The translations under genes and the position numbers were made by a program. A stretch of 64,000 nucleotides of DNA from Cupriavidus pauculus (lineage in GTDB: Bacteria; Pseudomonadota; Gammaproteobacteria; Burkholderiales; Burkholderiaceae), in NCBI RefSeq assembly GCF_022179805.1, contig NZ_BPUO01000019.1:51919-115918 (forward strand). The letters are read 5' to 3'. Below, one piece after another: positions 8,410 to 17,172 of the stretch. The notes under the pieces were generated by a model. It worked only from the letters and a program-made list of their open reading frames with translations. It made no database searches and had not been told where the DNA came from. Each line of letters starts with the position of its first letter. Position 1 is the stretch's first letter.

Positions 8410-8670
8410 CTAGTACTTGATGTCGCGTGCTGTCTGGCGCCCGCCCTGCTTGGCTTGGCGTTTGTCCTGTCGGCAATGCGAATTGCTCTGCTGATTGGCC
8501 GCACGGCAGTCCTGTTTCGTCTCCCGCGAGTTCTGACGCGTGTCCTGCCGTACATCCCTGCCTTGACGGCGCTGCTGCGCCTGTTCCGTGGCCTGCCCCA
8601 CCACCGGGATGATTCCAAAAAACACTATCGCCACCGTAACGGCAATTTGTCCGGCTGTACGCTTATTCAT
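8410..8670 (-). CDS. Small exported Arg/Gln-rich protein
   Basis: An 86-residue protein. A signal peptide (MNKRTAGQIAVTVAIVFFG, cleavage near VVGQA) leads into a very polar mature region built of repeated R-Q-D/K/T elements with two cysteines about 11 residues apart. GGAG lies seven bases before the ATG at 8670; the frame opens further upstream at 8694. I do not recognise a functional family. The strongly basic, low-complexity mature chain suggests a periplasmic protein binding polyanions or surfaces; this is a guess. It stands alone, convergent with the response regulator. Confidence 0.6.
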   Translation of the reverse strand: MNKRTAGQIAVTVAIVFFGIIPVVGQATEQAQQRRQGRDVRQDTRQNSRETKQDCRAANQQSNSHCRQDKRQAKQGGRQTARDIKY

Positions 8671-9442
8671 CTCGCGTCTCCATGTGTACCTCAAATCAAG
8701 CAGCCCAAGAGCCTCGGCGCTGACCTTCAGTTTTGTACCATGCGCGCAGGCTTACCATTGGACTTTCGACTCAAGTGCCGCGCCGGCCGCCACCAATCCG
8801 AAAGGGCCGCATTCCTTCCATCGAACGCAGTTAGCAGTCTCGATGAATCGTTGAGCCGCCTTCCGCCTCAGGAGCACGGAGGCTGCCTTAGCCGACACTG
8901 ACAACAAACTGCCGAATCGCTAGGCAAATTCGGCCCACCAGCGACCGCCCATCGCCATTTCCAAACTCTGGATTGGACGTCAGCGAAAGGCTTCGCTCGC
9001 TGAGGGCTGGATGGCTGCGTTGGCAATGCGTAGCGATTTGAAGCGAGGGGACAGGCTCTAGATCGTGGTCAACGTCGTCGAGCATGTAATGGGCAAATGG
9101 TGCTGGTTACACCATCGACGAGCGAACGTCGTGCAGCGCTCACGGCCCGCTCCAGATCAGCAAGCGGCTGGCGGCGGAGGTCGCAAAAAAAATGCGAGCG
9201 CTCGGGTAGACACATTTGCTGAAAACAGGCGGTCCGACGCAGTGTAGCGCGTCTCTTAGGCACATTGCCGTCACAACAATGCTGTTTCCTGGCGGGCACC
9301 ACAGATGTTCATTCCCAACCCTACCGAGTGATTCCGAAGCTGCGTAAGCTACCTTTCCGAAGGTTCTGAAAGGCCCGGCAAATACAACTAGTAAGCGCAT
9401 CTCGCCCGCCGGCAATCAACGTTGCAGCAATAGGAGTTCAAC
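8671..9442. other. 770-bp stretch without a recognised gene
   Basis: Several short open frames exist on both strands (longest 91 codons, 9140-9415 minus), but none has a family signature or a good ribosome-binding site. The promoter of the metallo-hydrolase at 9443 is expected near the right end. Nothing else stands out. Confidence 0.4.
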
Positions 9443-10342
9443 ATGTGTTTATGCCACGGACCACTTTACCCTGAACACGATTTGGTCCCTTCGCGCTACG
9501 CGACGCGCGTTGGAGATATCGAGGTAATCGTCATTAGCGATGGTGCGATACCAGTACCCGCCGCCGTACTTGGTACGAACGTCGATTCGGCGGTGAGAGA
9601 CGCCGCACTACGCGGCCGATTTCTCCCGGATGTGATCGATTGGGGCCTAAATGTCGCCGTTGTCCGCAGCGGCGGCCGGACGATCCTCATCGACGCCGGG
9701 ATGGGATCGGAGATGCCGGAATCGACAAGAACTGGACGGCTGGCCCTCCGACTGAAGTGCGCCGGCATCGATCCGCGAACCGTGACCGATTTCATCGCAA
9801 CGCACATTCACATGGACCACATTGGCGGACTCCTCGACGCGCGGCTGAGAAGTCTGATGCGTCCAGATCTTCGGGTCCATGTGTCGCACACCGATGTCGA
9901 GTTCTTTCAGGCACCCGACTTTTCCCACAACACGTTTAACGGTATCCAAGACATCATCCGGACAAGTGCACGCAATTTCCTGGACGCCTACAAGACGGAG
10001 TTGCGGCCATTCGACAAGGAGTATCAGGTGGCCCCAGGCGTAGTGGTGACTCTCACCGGCGGGCATACCCCGGGACACAGTATCGTCCGCGTGGCGTCCG
10101 CCGGTGAAAGGTTGACGTTTGCCGGTGACGCGCTAGTCCCGGTCGGGATCGAATGCCCCGAATGGGAAAACGCCTTTGACCACGAACCGGAGGAAGCGAC
10201 TCGTGTCCGCGTCCGCCTCTTGCGAGAAGCTGCGGAAACTGGTGAGCTGTTCCTGGCTAGCCACCTTTCATTCCCCGCACTCGGACGCGTTGCGCCCGAT
10301 GGCAAGTCCTTCAAGTATGTACCGGCCAACTGGGCGTACTAA
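9443..10342 (+). CDS. Metallo-beta-lactamase-fold hydrolase
   Basis: A 299-residue MBL-fold protein. The zinc motif HIHMDH (HxHxDH) is at about residues 115-120, GGHTPGHS provides the next His near residue 210, GDAL supplies the bridging Asp at about 230, and ASHLSFP the last His near 275. AGGAG precedes the ATG. The architecture resembles the lactonase/quorum-quenching and general hydrolase branch of the superfamily; the substrate cannot be assigned. It is monocistronic and followed by a strong terminator-like hairpin at 10491-10519. Confidence 0.9.
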   Translation: MCLCHGPLYPEHDLVPSRYATRVGDIEVIVISDGAIPVPAAVLGTNVDSAVRDAALRGRFLPDVIDWGLNVAVVRSGGRTILIDAGMGSEMPESTRTGRLALRLKCAGIDPRTVTDFIATHIHMDHIGGLLDARLRSLMRPDLRVHVSHTDVEFFQAPDFSHNTFNGIQDIIRTSARNFLDAYKTELRPFDKEYQVAPGVVVTLTGGHTPGHSIVRVASAGERLTFAGDALVPVGIECPEWENAFDHEPEEATRVRVRLLREAAETGELFLASHLSFPALGRVAPDGKSFKYVPANWAY

Positions 10343-10490
10343 CAAGCGACTCACGCCTATGCGATGGATCCACATCGCAATAGCCTGCGCATAGCGACAT
10401 AGTCATCTCGCTACGATGCTGACGCGCGGCGATTGGGGAAGGTGGGGGCCGGAGGCGCTGGAACTCCCTTTAGCGTCGTTGTAGACCAAT

Positions 10491-10519
10491 AGAAGACTGC
10501 CCCCTCTGGGCAGTCTTCT
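10491..10519. terminator. Strong bidirectional terminator-like hairpin
   Basis: A perfect 12-bp stem AGAAGACTGCCC / GGGCAGTCTTCT with a 5-base loop, followed by a T-rich run. It lies 150 bases downstream of the MBL hydrolase gene and ahead of the IS30 remnant. Confidence 0.75.
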
Positions 10520-10611
10520 TTGCTTCGCTCGCAACGCTCCATTCGCTTCAAAGGCCTGCGGAGAGATTGCGGACGGCTTTGGCGAAAACCCCGATACGGC
10601 GGTCGTTAGGA

Positions 10612-11638
10612 TGAAGTGCAACACCCTGATGTTAGGGTGTTGGGATGGGACAAAGCTACAGTCAACTGAATCGAAGACCGTAACAGTATTCATCGCCTGC
10701 TAAACGAGGGGTACAGCCTGCGTCAGATCGCGAGAGTGGCGGGGCGAAGTCCGTCGACTATTTCACGCGAGGTTGCCCGGGCCGGAGCACATCGGTCATA
10801 CGATGCTGCGAACGCGCAGGGCGTAGCGCTGAGAAGACGTCGACGGGGGCCGCGCAAGCTGGCAGCCGGCACCGCGCTACTGAAGCTGTTGAGAGCATGG
10901 CTGCGCTTGGGCTATTCACCGCAACAGATTGCAGGCAGACTCCGGCGCATGTATGCCCACCAGCCGGAGTTCCATGTGTCCCACGAGACGATCTACTGCG
11001 CAATCTACGCCACGCCAAGCGGTGAGCTGCGCCGCGAGCCAATCGGCAATCTGCGTAAGGCCCACAAGGAGCGACGGCCAAGAGGCGCGGGGACGATCGC
11101 CAAGGCAAGCTGCACGATATGCGCTCGATCCACGAGCGGCCAGAGGAGGTGTTCGATCGGCTGGTGCCCGGACATTGGGAAGGCGACCTGATCAAGGGCG
11201 CTGGAAATCGCAGCGCAGTGGCGACGCTGGTGGAACGCAAGACGCGCTTCATGGTGCTGGCGAAGATGGACGGTTGCGGGAGGAGGCAGCGCTCGAAGCT
11301 TCGACCAAGAAGTTTCGTCGTGTGCCGCTGGCGCTTCGCAAGAGCCTGACCTACGACCAGGGCAAAGAGATGGCGCATCACGCAGAGCTGACCAGGCGAG
11401 TCAGCATCGAAGTGTTCTTTGCCGACCCGCACAGTCCGTGGCAGAGGCCAAGCAAGGACTGGTTCGGGAGTATCTACCGAAAGGCGACGATCTATCGGTC
11501 TTCTCGCAGGGGTACTTGAACAGAGTCGCGAAGGCGCTGAACTATCGGTCTCGGGCGGTTCTCGACTTCGCGACTCCCGCCGAAGCCATTGCCGAAGAGA
11601 TCAACAAATTACGAACTGGTGTTGCATCTCAGACTTGA
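10612..11638 (+). mobile_element. Decayed IS30-family insertion sequence
   Basis: An approximately 1-kb element bounded by TGCAACACC at 10617-10625 and its reverse complement at 11618-11626. The same terminal word ends the IS30 at the right edge of the window (63790). The interior encodes an IS30-type transposase broken by several frameshifts. I did not find a target duplication with confidence. It lies between the MBL gene and the aldehyde dehydrogenase cluster and interrupts no recognisable gene. Confidence 0.75.
10645..11638 (+). pseudogene. IS30-family transposase, multiply frameshifted
   Basis: Conserved IS30 transposase segments occur in order but in different frames: an N-terminal MGQSYSQLN start at 10645; the HTH segment LRQIARVAGRSPSTISREV (continuing to about 11110); the catalytic-domain part VPGHWEGDLIKGAGNRSAV (frame from 11119); SLTYDQGKEMAHH and FFADPHSPWQR in another frame; and LVREYLPKGDDLSVFS to the C-terminus in a fourth stretch ending at 11638. 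At least four frame changes mean no functional transposase can be made without extensive recoding. Confidence 0.8.
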
Positions 11639-11801
11639 ATCCGCCCTGATATGAGCGGCCAGATTGCGGCGGCCGCGGGCACTTTGTCGGACCGCCGAAG
11701 TGATCGGGCGCTTTACGGCCAGAAGCGGCCATTTTTATCCACCGGCACGAATGGCCGAACATCGACTATTTTCGGCCTTGCCTGGAAGTGAATCCCAAAA
11801 G

Positions 11802-11837
11802 CCGAGAGGGTAAGTCTATGCCTACCTGCCCTCTCGG
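11802..11837 (-). terminator. Hairpin downstream of the aldehyde dehydrogenase operon
   Basis: Perfect 9-bp arms CCGAGAGGG and CCCTCTCGG separated by 18 bases, located 50 bases beyond the aldehyde dehydrogenase stop codon on the minus strand. The loop is long and no strong T-tract follows, so a terminator role is only likely. Confidence 0.4.
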
Positions 11838-11886
11838 GGGTACTGCGCTTCCGCCTACCGGCAGTGGAAATAAAACGCTGAGATAC

Positions 11887-13278
11887 TTACGCGGAAGCAA
11901 CTGCCCAGTAAGTGCGAGCGTTCGTGAATTCACGGATGCCCGCCGCGGCCAGTTCTCGGCCATAACCCGACTTCTTGGTGCCGCCAAACGGGATCCGCGC
12001 GTCCGATGCCGTGATGGCATTGATGAACGCTGCACCGCTGATGATTTGCCTGGCAACGGCCAAAGCCCGCTTGTTCGAGCCCGCCCAGACGCTTACGGAC
12101 AACCCAAACGGCGTCGCGTTTGCGAGTCGAACGGCGTCGGCATCGTCCTTTGCAATAGCGATGGCGGCCAAGGGGCCAAAGGTCTCTTCATCGAATGCCG
12201 CCATACCCGGTTGCAGGTTGCCCAGTACCGTGGCTTCGTAAAAGTTGCCCGGGCCTTCCATCGCCTTGCCGCCCGCCAGCAGAACCGCACCTGCTTCCAG
12301 AGACCGCTGGACTTGTCGATCCAGCGCGTCACGCAAATCCGGGCGTGCGAGCGGTCCCATCTGGGTCGCCGAATCAGTTGGATCGCCAACAACCAGGTTC
12401 CTAGTGGCTTCCACGAAGCGCTGGGCAAACTCCTTCGCAATGCCTTCCGAGACAATGAATCGCTTGGCGCATACACAACTTTGGCCGGCATTGTGGAAAC
12501 GCGCCTTGACGGCTGCGGCCACGGCTGTCGACAAATCGGCGTCGTCCAGAACGATGAAGGCATCCGAGCCACCCAGTTCCAGGACAGACTTCTTGGACGC
12601 GCGGCCAGCGGCAGCGCCCACGGCCGCACCAGCGCGATTCGATCCTGTTAACGTCACGGCGGCAATGCGATCGTCCTGGATCAGTCCGTCGATGACCTGC
12701 GGCACCTGCGGTTCGGCCACGACCAACGTTGTCACCACGTTCTTCGGCACGCCGGCATCGAGGAACAACTCTTCGAGAGCCAGTGCGCAGCCCGTGACGT
12801 TCGGCGAGTGCTTCAGGAAGACACCGTTACCTGCGGTGATCGCCGGAATGGCGAATCGCATCACCTGCCACACCGGGAAATTCCAGGGCATGACCGCCAA
12901 TACGAGGCCGATGGGTTCATAGCTGACCCAAGCGTCGACGCCCTCGATGTTGACCTTCTCATCGACCAGGATGCGCTCTGCATTGTCGGCGTAGTAGAGG
13001 GCCGTGACGGCAGACTTCTCCAGCTCGCCGGCGGCCTCTGCTCCGACCTTGCCCATCTCGGCCGTAATCAGTTCGGCGAACTGCTTGCTTTGCCGGCGCA
13101 GCTCTTCTGCAAGCCGTCGAACGGCGGCTACCCTCACTTCAAGCGGCTGCTTGCCCCACGCTGCAGCGGCTGCATGGCCGGCTTCAAGAGCTTGCTCGAT
13201 CTGCTCGGCGCCCCACCCGTCGTACGTTTGAAGGGCTGCTCCGGTGCTCGGGTTATAGGTTGTAATGGTGTTGGTCAT
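11887..13278 (-). CDS. NAD(P)-dependent aldehyde dehydrogenase, succinate-semialdehyde (Sad/YneI) type
   Basis: A 463-residue ALDH. The family motifs are intact: PWNFPVWQVMR (about residue 130), LELGGSDAFIVL with the general-base Glu, and the nucleophile in NAGQSCVCAKRF. The sequence around PNVTGCA, AVTLTGSNRAGAAVG and SDARIPFGGTKKSGYGREL follows E. coli Sad (YneI) closely, so a short semialdehyde acid is the likely substrate; the exact one is unknown. It is the last gene of a minus-strand cluster with the ABM protein (13 bases upstream), Ldh dehydrogenase and CitMHS transporter, suggesting terminal oxidation in a hydroxy-acid pathway. Confidence 0.92.
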   Translation of the reverse strand: MTNTITTYNPSTGAALQTYDGWGAEQIEQALEAGHAAAAAWGKQPLEVRVAAVRRLAEELRRQSKQFAELITAEMGKVGAEAAGELEKSAVTALYYADNAERILVDEKVNIEGVDAWVSYEPIGLVLAVMPWNFPVWQVMRFAIPAITAGNGVFLKHSPNVTGCALALEELFLDAGVPKNVVTTLVVAEPQVPQVIDGLIQDDRIAAVTLTGSNRAGAAVGAAAGRASKKSVLELGGSDAFIVLDDADLSTAVAAAVKARFHNAGQSCVCAKRFIVSEGIAKEFAQRFVEATRNLVVGDPTDSATQMGPLARPDLRDALDRQVQRSLEAGAVLLAGGKAMEGPGNFYEATVLGNLQPGMAAFDEETFGPLAAIAIAKDDADAVRLANATPFGLSVSVWAGSNKRALAVARQIISGAAFINAITASDARIPFGGTKKSGYGRELAAAGIREFTNARTYWAVASA

Positions 13279-13291
13279 GGCTGTCCTGTTT

Positions 13292-13597
13292 TCAGGCGTG
13301 ATGGAAGAGCTGGGTGCAGATCGTGTTGACCTGGCTACCCTTCACCACACAGCGATCCGCTGCCTTGCGCCACTCTGCAAAATGCGGCGCGGCGCGATGG
13401 GCGTCGATGGCGACCTCGTCGTCATACAGTTCGTAGAACATGAAGTGATGCGGATTCTTAGTGTCCTGCGTGACGTCGAAGTACTTGCAGCCGACTTCAT
13501 CGTTGAACGTACGCGCGGCGTTCTCCTTGATGGCAGCAAGGAACTCTTCCAGGCGTTCCGGATAGACGTCGAGGGAAACAATCAGGGCGATCATCAC
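13292..13597 (-). CDS. Antibiotic biosynthesis monooxygenase (ABM/YgiN-like) domain protein
   Basis: A 101-residue single ABM domain: an N-terminal ALIVSLDVYPERLEEFLAAIKENA strand-helix, the central GCKYFDVTQDTKNPHHFMFYELYDD and a helical AHRAAPHFAEWRKAA segment. Such proteins are dimeric ferredoxin-like folds, some acting as quinol monooxygenases, others as accessory proteins in aldehyde or sugar metabolism. Nine bases separate it from the upstream Ldh gene, so it is in the catabolic operon. Its role there is not known. Confidence 0.88.
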   Translation of the reverse strand: MMIALIVSLDVYPERLEEFLAAIKENAARTFNDEVGCKYFDVTQDTKNPHHFMFYELYDDEVAIDAHRAAPHFAEWRKAADRCVVKGSQVNTICTQLFHHA

Positions 13598-13606
13598 AAT
13601 GTCCTT

Positions 13607-14659
13607 TTAGGTATTGGCGGCCGGAAATGCCGTGCCGGTTTCGGTAGCAAGCTTGACCATGCTTTGCCAGGTGGTATCGGCAAGAGAGATGCCTGCCTCT
13701 TTCAGATGGGCCGTGTTGCGGTCCTCAAGCTCACCCGGGAAGAAGATTTCTTCAATGCCGTGGGCCTTCGGCACTGCCTTTACTTCGCTGATCAACGTTT
13801 CCATACGCTGCTCGAACTCCGCGAGCGGCATCGTCGACTTGATATCGATCGTGATCAGGAGGTGACCGCAGCCGCTGGGGCGGCTCGCTTCGTAAGGGCC
13901 GGCGACGTTGGAGCCGAAGTGGCTGCCGGTCAGCACGCCAGCAAGGACGTCCATCATGAACGAGATGACGTAGCCCTTGTGGCCTGCCATCGGCAGAATC
14001 AGGCCGTGAATGGCTTCCTTTGCATCGGTCGTCGGTACGCCGTTTTCATCGGCCGCCCAGGTATTCGGAATCTCGACACCACGCTCCGCTGCGAGGTAGA
14101 TCTTGCCGCGAGCCACGGCGGTGTTCGCAATGTCCATGACGGCAACGCCGCGGCTGCCGGCCGGCGCTGCGATAGACCAGGGATTCGTACCGATACTCTT
14201 CGCTTTGCCACCCCACGGCGCCATGGCAGGACTGGCGTTTGTGGCAAGGATCGCCACACAACCCTCCTTGGCCGCCATTCGGGTGAAGTACGCAGCGGTG
14301 CCAAAGTGGTTCGAGTTGCGGACGCCGACCGCACTGATGCCGTGCTGGCGAGCCCGAGCAATGCCGAGTTCGACAGCGTTTGCCGACAGTACCTGGCCAA
14401 TGCCGTGATGACCGTCCATGACAGTCACCGCGCCGCCGTCCATCACGATCTCAGGCGTGGTGACAGCCGTCATGACGCCGCTGCGCAGGCGCTCGACATA
14501 CCAGGGAAGCCGGAGCATGCCGTGCGAGGAGTGGCCCCATAGCTCCGCAACAACCAGGCTATCCGCCAGCAGGTGCGCGTCTTCGGTAGGGACACCGAGG
14601 GATTCGAGAACCGCTGTCCCGAACCGGGTCAATGCTTCGGCGTGAACGGTGGTTGGCAT
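13607..14659 (-). CDS. Ldh-family (malate/L-sulfolactate/ureidoglycolate-type) NAD(P)H-dependent 2-hydroxyacid dehydrogenase
   Basis: A 350-residue member of the Ldh_2 family (YlbC/AllD/ComC/DlgD fold, unrelated to classical malate dehydrogenase). Hallmarks are WGHSSHGMLRLPWYVERL (about residues 41-58), VRNSNHFGTAAYFTRMA with the catalytic His, and MDIANTAVARGKIYLAA. It interconverts a 2-hydroxy acid and a 2-keto acid. With the adjacent CitMHS transporter, semialdehyde dehydrogenase and the lactonase further on, a sugar-acid or tricarboxylate-like hydroxy acid is a reasonable substrate; which one cannot be told. Confidence 0.9.
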   Translation of the reverse strand: MPTTVHAEALTRFGTAVLESLGVPTEDAHLLADSLVVAELWGHSSHGMLRLPWYVERLRSGVMTAVTTPEIVMDGGAVTVMDGHHGIGQVLSANAVELGIARARQHGISAVGVRNSNHFGTAAYFTRMAAKEGCVAILATNASPAMAPWGGKAKSIGTNPWSIAAPAGSRGVAVMDIANTAVARGKIYLAAERGVEIPNTWAADENGVPTTDAKEAIHGLILPMAGHKGYVISFMMDVLAGVLTGSHFGSNVAGPYEASRPSGCGHLLITIDIKSTMPLAEFEQRMETLISEVKAVPKAHGIEEIFFPGELEDRNTAHLKEAGISLADTTWQSMVKLATETGTAFPAANT

Positions 14660-14710
14660 GTCAATCTCCAGATAGTGCGATGTTCGTTTGTTGCGTTACG
14701 GCCGAGTCGG

Positions 14711-16168
14711 TTAGATGGGATAGGCGCCGGTCAATCCGCCCACAATCAGCATGACCAGCCCGACCGCAACGGCGCGCCAGATGGTCTTCCTGGCGTGCTC
14801 ACCAAGCTCCACCTTTGCGAGTCCTGCAAGCAGAAGAAAGGAAGGCACAAGCGGACTGGATTGGTGCAGCGGTTGCCCAACGATTGCAGCGCGCGCCATC
14901 TCTACGGCCGAAATGCCGTAGTGCGAGGCAGTCTCCGCCAGGATCGGCAGCACGCCAAAGTAGAACGCGTCGTTGCTGGTAAAGAAGGTCATCGGAATGC
15001 TGATGACTCCGGTCACGATGGCCAGATGCGGCCCCCAGGACACCGGGATAATTGCTACGAGCCACTTGGCCATGGCTTCAACCATCCCGCTTCCGCTCAG
15101 AACACCCGTGAGCACCGTCGCCGCAAACACCATGCCGACCACGCCGACGATGCTTGATGCGTGAGACTTGATCTGCTCGGACTGATCCGCCACGCGAGGG
15201 AAGTTGATGACGAGGGCAACGGCCACACCGAGAAGGAAGACCACCGGCGAAGGGATTACCTCGATCACGAGCAGCGTCATCACGGCCAGCGTCAACAGCG
15301 CATTGATCCAGACGAGACGCGGACGTGCGTGGGGACGCTTGATGATGTGGCCGTCATTCGAGAAGGGTGCGGAAGATTCATCTTCGTCATTGCGCGACGA
15401 CGTTACGGATGCGTCCACGCGCATGGAGGCCATGGCACCAGGATGTGGCAGGGTCATAGCACCGGCCTGCGCGCTGCCGAAGCTCGACGACCCCGTTGCC
15501 GCCGACTGTCGCGCACCCGAACCCAGTAGGCCTGAGTCAGGCTGGATGGCGAGAATTCCGAGACGCGTACGCTCCGCCCGTCCCAGCGCATACGCAAGAC
15601 ACAGCAAGGCGCACACGGCAGCGAAGATCGCAGGTGCCATCGGCACAAAGATATCCACCGGATTCAGTTTGAGCGCTGCCGCTGCGCGTGCCGTGGAACC
15701 GCCCCAAGGCACCGTATTGAAGATGCCATTGGCTGTCGCGGCGATACACGTCAACACCCACGGGTTCATGCCCAGTCGGAGGTAGATCGGCAGGAAGGCC
15801 GAAGTCACGATGATGAACGTCGTCGAGCCATCACCGTCGAGCGACACAATGGCGGTGAGGAGCGCCGTGCCAATCGCTAGACGCACCGGATCATTGTGGA
15901 CAAATCGCAGAATCAGCTTGATGAGCGGGTCGAACATGCCGACGTCGATCATCATGCCGAAGTAAATGATGGCGAAGAAGAGCAGGCATGCCGTCGGTGC
16001 GACGGTCTTGATGGATTTGATGATCGAGTGCCCAAGGTCGAGCCCCCCGCCTGCGATCAGCCCAAAGACGATGGGCACCAGGATCAGCGCTGCCACCGGC
16101 GTGAGCCGCTTGGCCATGATCAGGGTCATGAATGCGGCAATCATGCCGAAACCGAGAAGTACCAACAT
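14711..16168 (-). CDS. CitMHS-family (citrate/divalent metal:H+ symporter type) transporter
   Basis: A 485-residue membrane protein. Many hydrophobic helices lie on either side of a long polar central loop (about residues 215-285, rich in Ser, Gly and acidic residues). DGDGSTTFIIVTSAFLPIYLRLG and NTVPWGGSTARAAAAL are typical of CitM/CitH transporters, which import citrate-metal complexes or related carboxylates. It precedes the Ldh, ABM and aldehyde dehydrogenase genes on the same strand, so it is the likely uptake system for the cluster. The long central loop is a family feature that seems expanded here. Confidence 0.9.
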   Translation of the reverse strand: MLVLLGFGMIAAFMTLIMAKRLTPVAALILVPIVFGLIAGGGLDLGHSIIKSIKTVAPTACLLFFAIIYFGMMIDVGMFDPLIKLILRFVHNDPVRLAIGTALLTAIVSLDGDGSTTFIIVTSAFLPIYLRLGMNPWVLTCIAATANGIFNTVPWGGSTARAAAALKLNPVDIFVPMAPAIFAAVCALLCLAYALGRAERTRLGILAIQPDSGLLGSGARQSAATGSSSFGSAQAGAMTLPHPGAMASMRVDASVTSSRNDEDESSAPFSNDGHIIKRPHARPRLVWINALLTLAVMTLLVIEVIPSPVVFLLGVAVALVINFPRVADQSEQIKSHASSIVGVVGMVFAATVLTGVLSGSGMVEAMAKWLVAIIPVSWGPHLAIVTGVISIPMTFFTSNDAFYFGVLPILAETASHYGISAVEMARAAIVGQPLHQSSPLVPSFLLLAGLAKVELGEHARKTIWRAVAVGLVMLIVGGLTGAYPI

Positions 16169-16376
16169 CGTTGTCTCGCGTCATTGTCTGGACCGGCAGG
16201 CGGGTATGACTTGCTAACTAGCCTGTGGGGACTGACGAGACATAGGCTCGGCGGCCGGTCACATTTTTTAGGAGCGCACGAGCCCTTCGCCCCGGCTTGA
16301 TCCGGGTCGGTTCCTCGCGCTGCATGGTCCGCAGCGATTTGCCGCAGACCTGGGATGGAGCTATTGGCGTTAGCGC

Positions 16377-16796
16377 TCAGCGCTTGCCGTGTTCTGCCGA
16401 GACCGGGTTCGTGACGCCCGTTTCGACCAGGGTGCGCGTCGCATCGACCGTCGCGTAGATCCACATGATCTTCATCGGTTCGGTCTTCGACACGTTGCGG
16501 AAACGATGGTTGACGTTCGGCGGAATGAACGTAACGTCGTGCGCCTTGAGACGGTACTCGAGGCCATCGATATCCAGGATCGCCTCACCTTCCATCAGAA
16601 CCACGCTCTCCTGGCAGTTATGGCTGTGGAAGGGAATCTCCACACCACCATCGAACGACGTGTAGCCGGTGATGAAGCTGGTCGTACCCAACTCACGCGA
16701 CACCAGCGGCGTAGTACGTGCGCCACCGCCACGCTCATGCGTAGGCAGCGTTTCTGGCTTCAGGAGGACGGCGCCGGAAGGGGTCTTGCTGGTCAT
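16377..16796 (-). CDS. Cupin-domain protein
   Basis: A 139-residue cupin starting at the ATG with GGAGACAAAAC just upstream; the frame opens further at 16901, but the extra stretch looks unlike protein. Motif 1 is IPFHSHNCQESVVLMEGEA and motif 2 IPPNVNHRFRNVSK, giving the usual metal ligands. It is not closely similar to the two cupins at 0.9 and 6.8 kb. It lies between the CitMHS gene and the GntR gene, and its promoter carries the same embedded operator as the Bug gene, so it belongs to the GntR-controlled catabolic set. Confidence 0.88.
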   Translation of the reverse strand: MTSKTPSGAVLLKPETLPTHERGGGARTTPLVSRELGTTSFITGYTSFDGGVEIPFHSHNCQESVVLMEGEAILDIDGLEYRLKAHDVTFIPPNVNHRFRNVSKTEPMKIMWIYATVDATRTLVETGVTNPVSAEHGKR

Positions 16797-16932
16797 GTTT
16801 TGTCTCCGATCTGGATTCGCGGTCGGCTGCAAATGAGCTGGCTGCGCGGGGAAGTATCGCGACGCAAAGCGATAACGCCTTGCATGCCTTGCCGCGTGCA
16901 AATCCCGATTGCGACGCTGCCTGGTTGATCGA

Positions 16933-16962
16933 AGTATAGCTTTTTGTAATCACAGAATGCAA
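16933..16962 (-). promoter_or_regulatory. Promoter with embedded operator upstream of the cupin gene (probable GntR target)
   Basis: Read on the minus strand: -35 TTGCAT (16962-16957), 18-bp spacer, -10 TATACT (16938-16933). The spacer carries the dyad TGTGATTACA. A 27-base block (16935-16961) matches 19216-19242 in front of the Bug gene at 23 positions. A repressor bound between -35 and -10 would block transcription; the adjacent GntR protein is the obvious candidate. Confidence 0.6.
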
Positions 16963-17172
16963 AGACGAAAACTTAGGCGTTTACCCTGCATCACCAGTGA
17001 ATGATGCTTTCAAAGGGACTTCGGCAGCCGATGGCGCTGCCGACAAATGCACTTTGTGGGAAAAAATGGAGATGACAGCAAAAACTACGGGTGAGCCCTT
17101 GCAGCCCGGGAACGGCGGAAATTGCACTCTGAGGGAAGAAACGGCAATAGGCGCCCGAACGCGCCCTGCGAA

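Noticed and set aside
13265..14542. 425-codon open frame on the plus strand
   Set aside because: Shadow of the ABM and Ldh-family genes on the minus strand; composition is that of a reverse-frame translation.
17045..17148. Imperfect direct repeat (TGCACTTTGTGGGA and TGCACTCTGAGGGA) about 77 bp apart between the cupin and GntR genes
   Set aside because: Only partial identity and no dyad; not strong enough to call an operator, although it lies near a regulated promoter.
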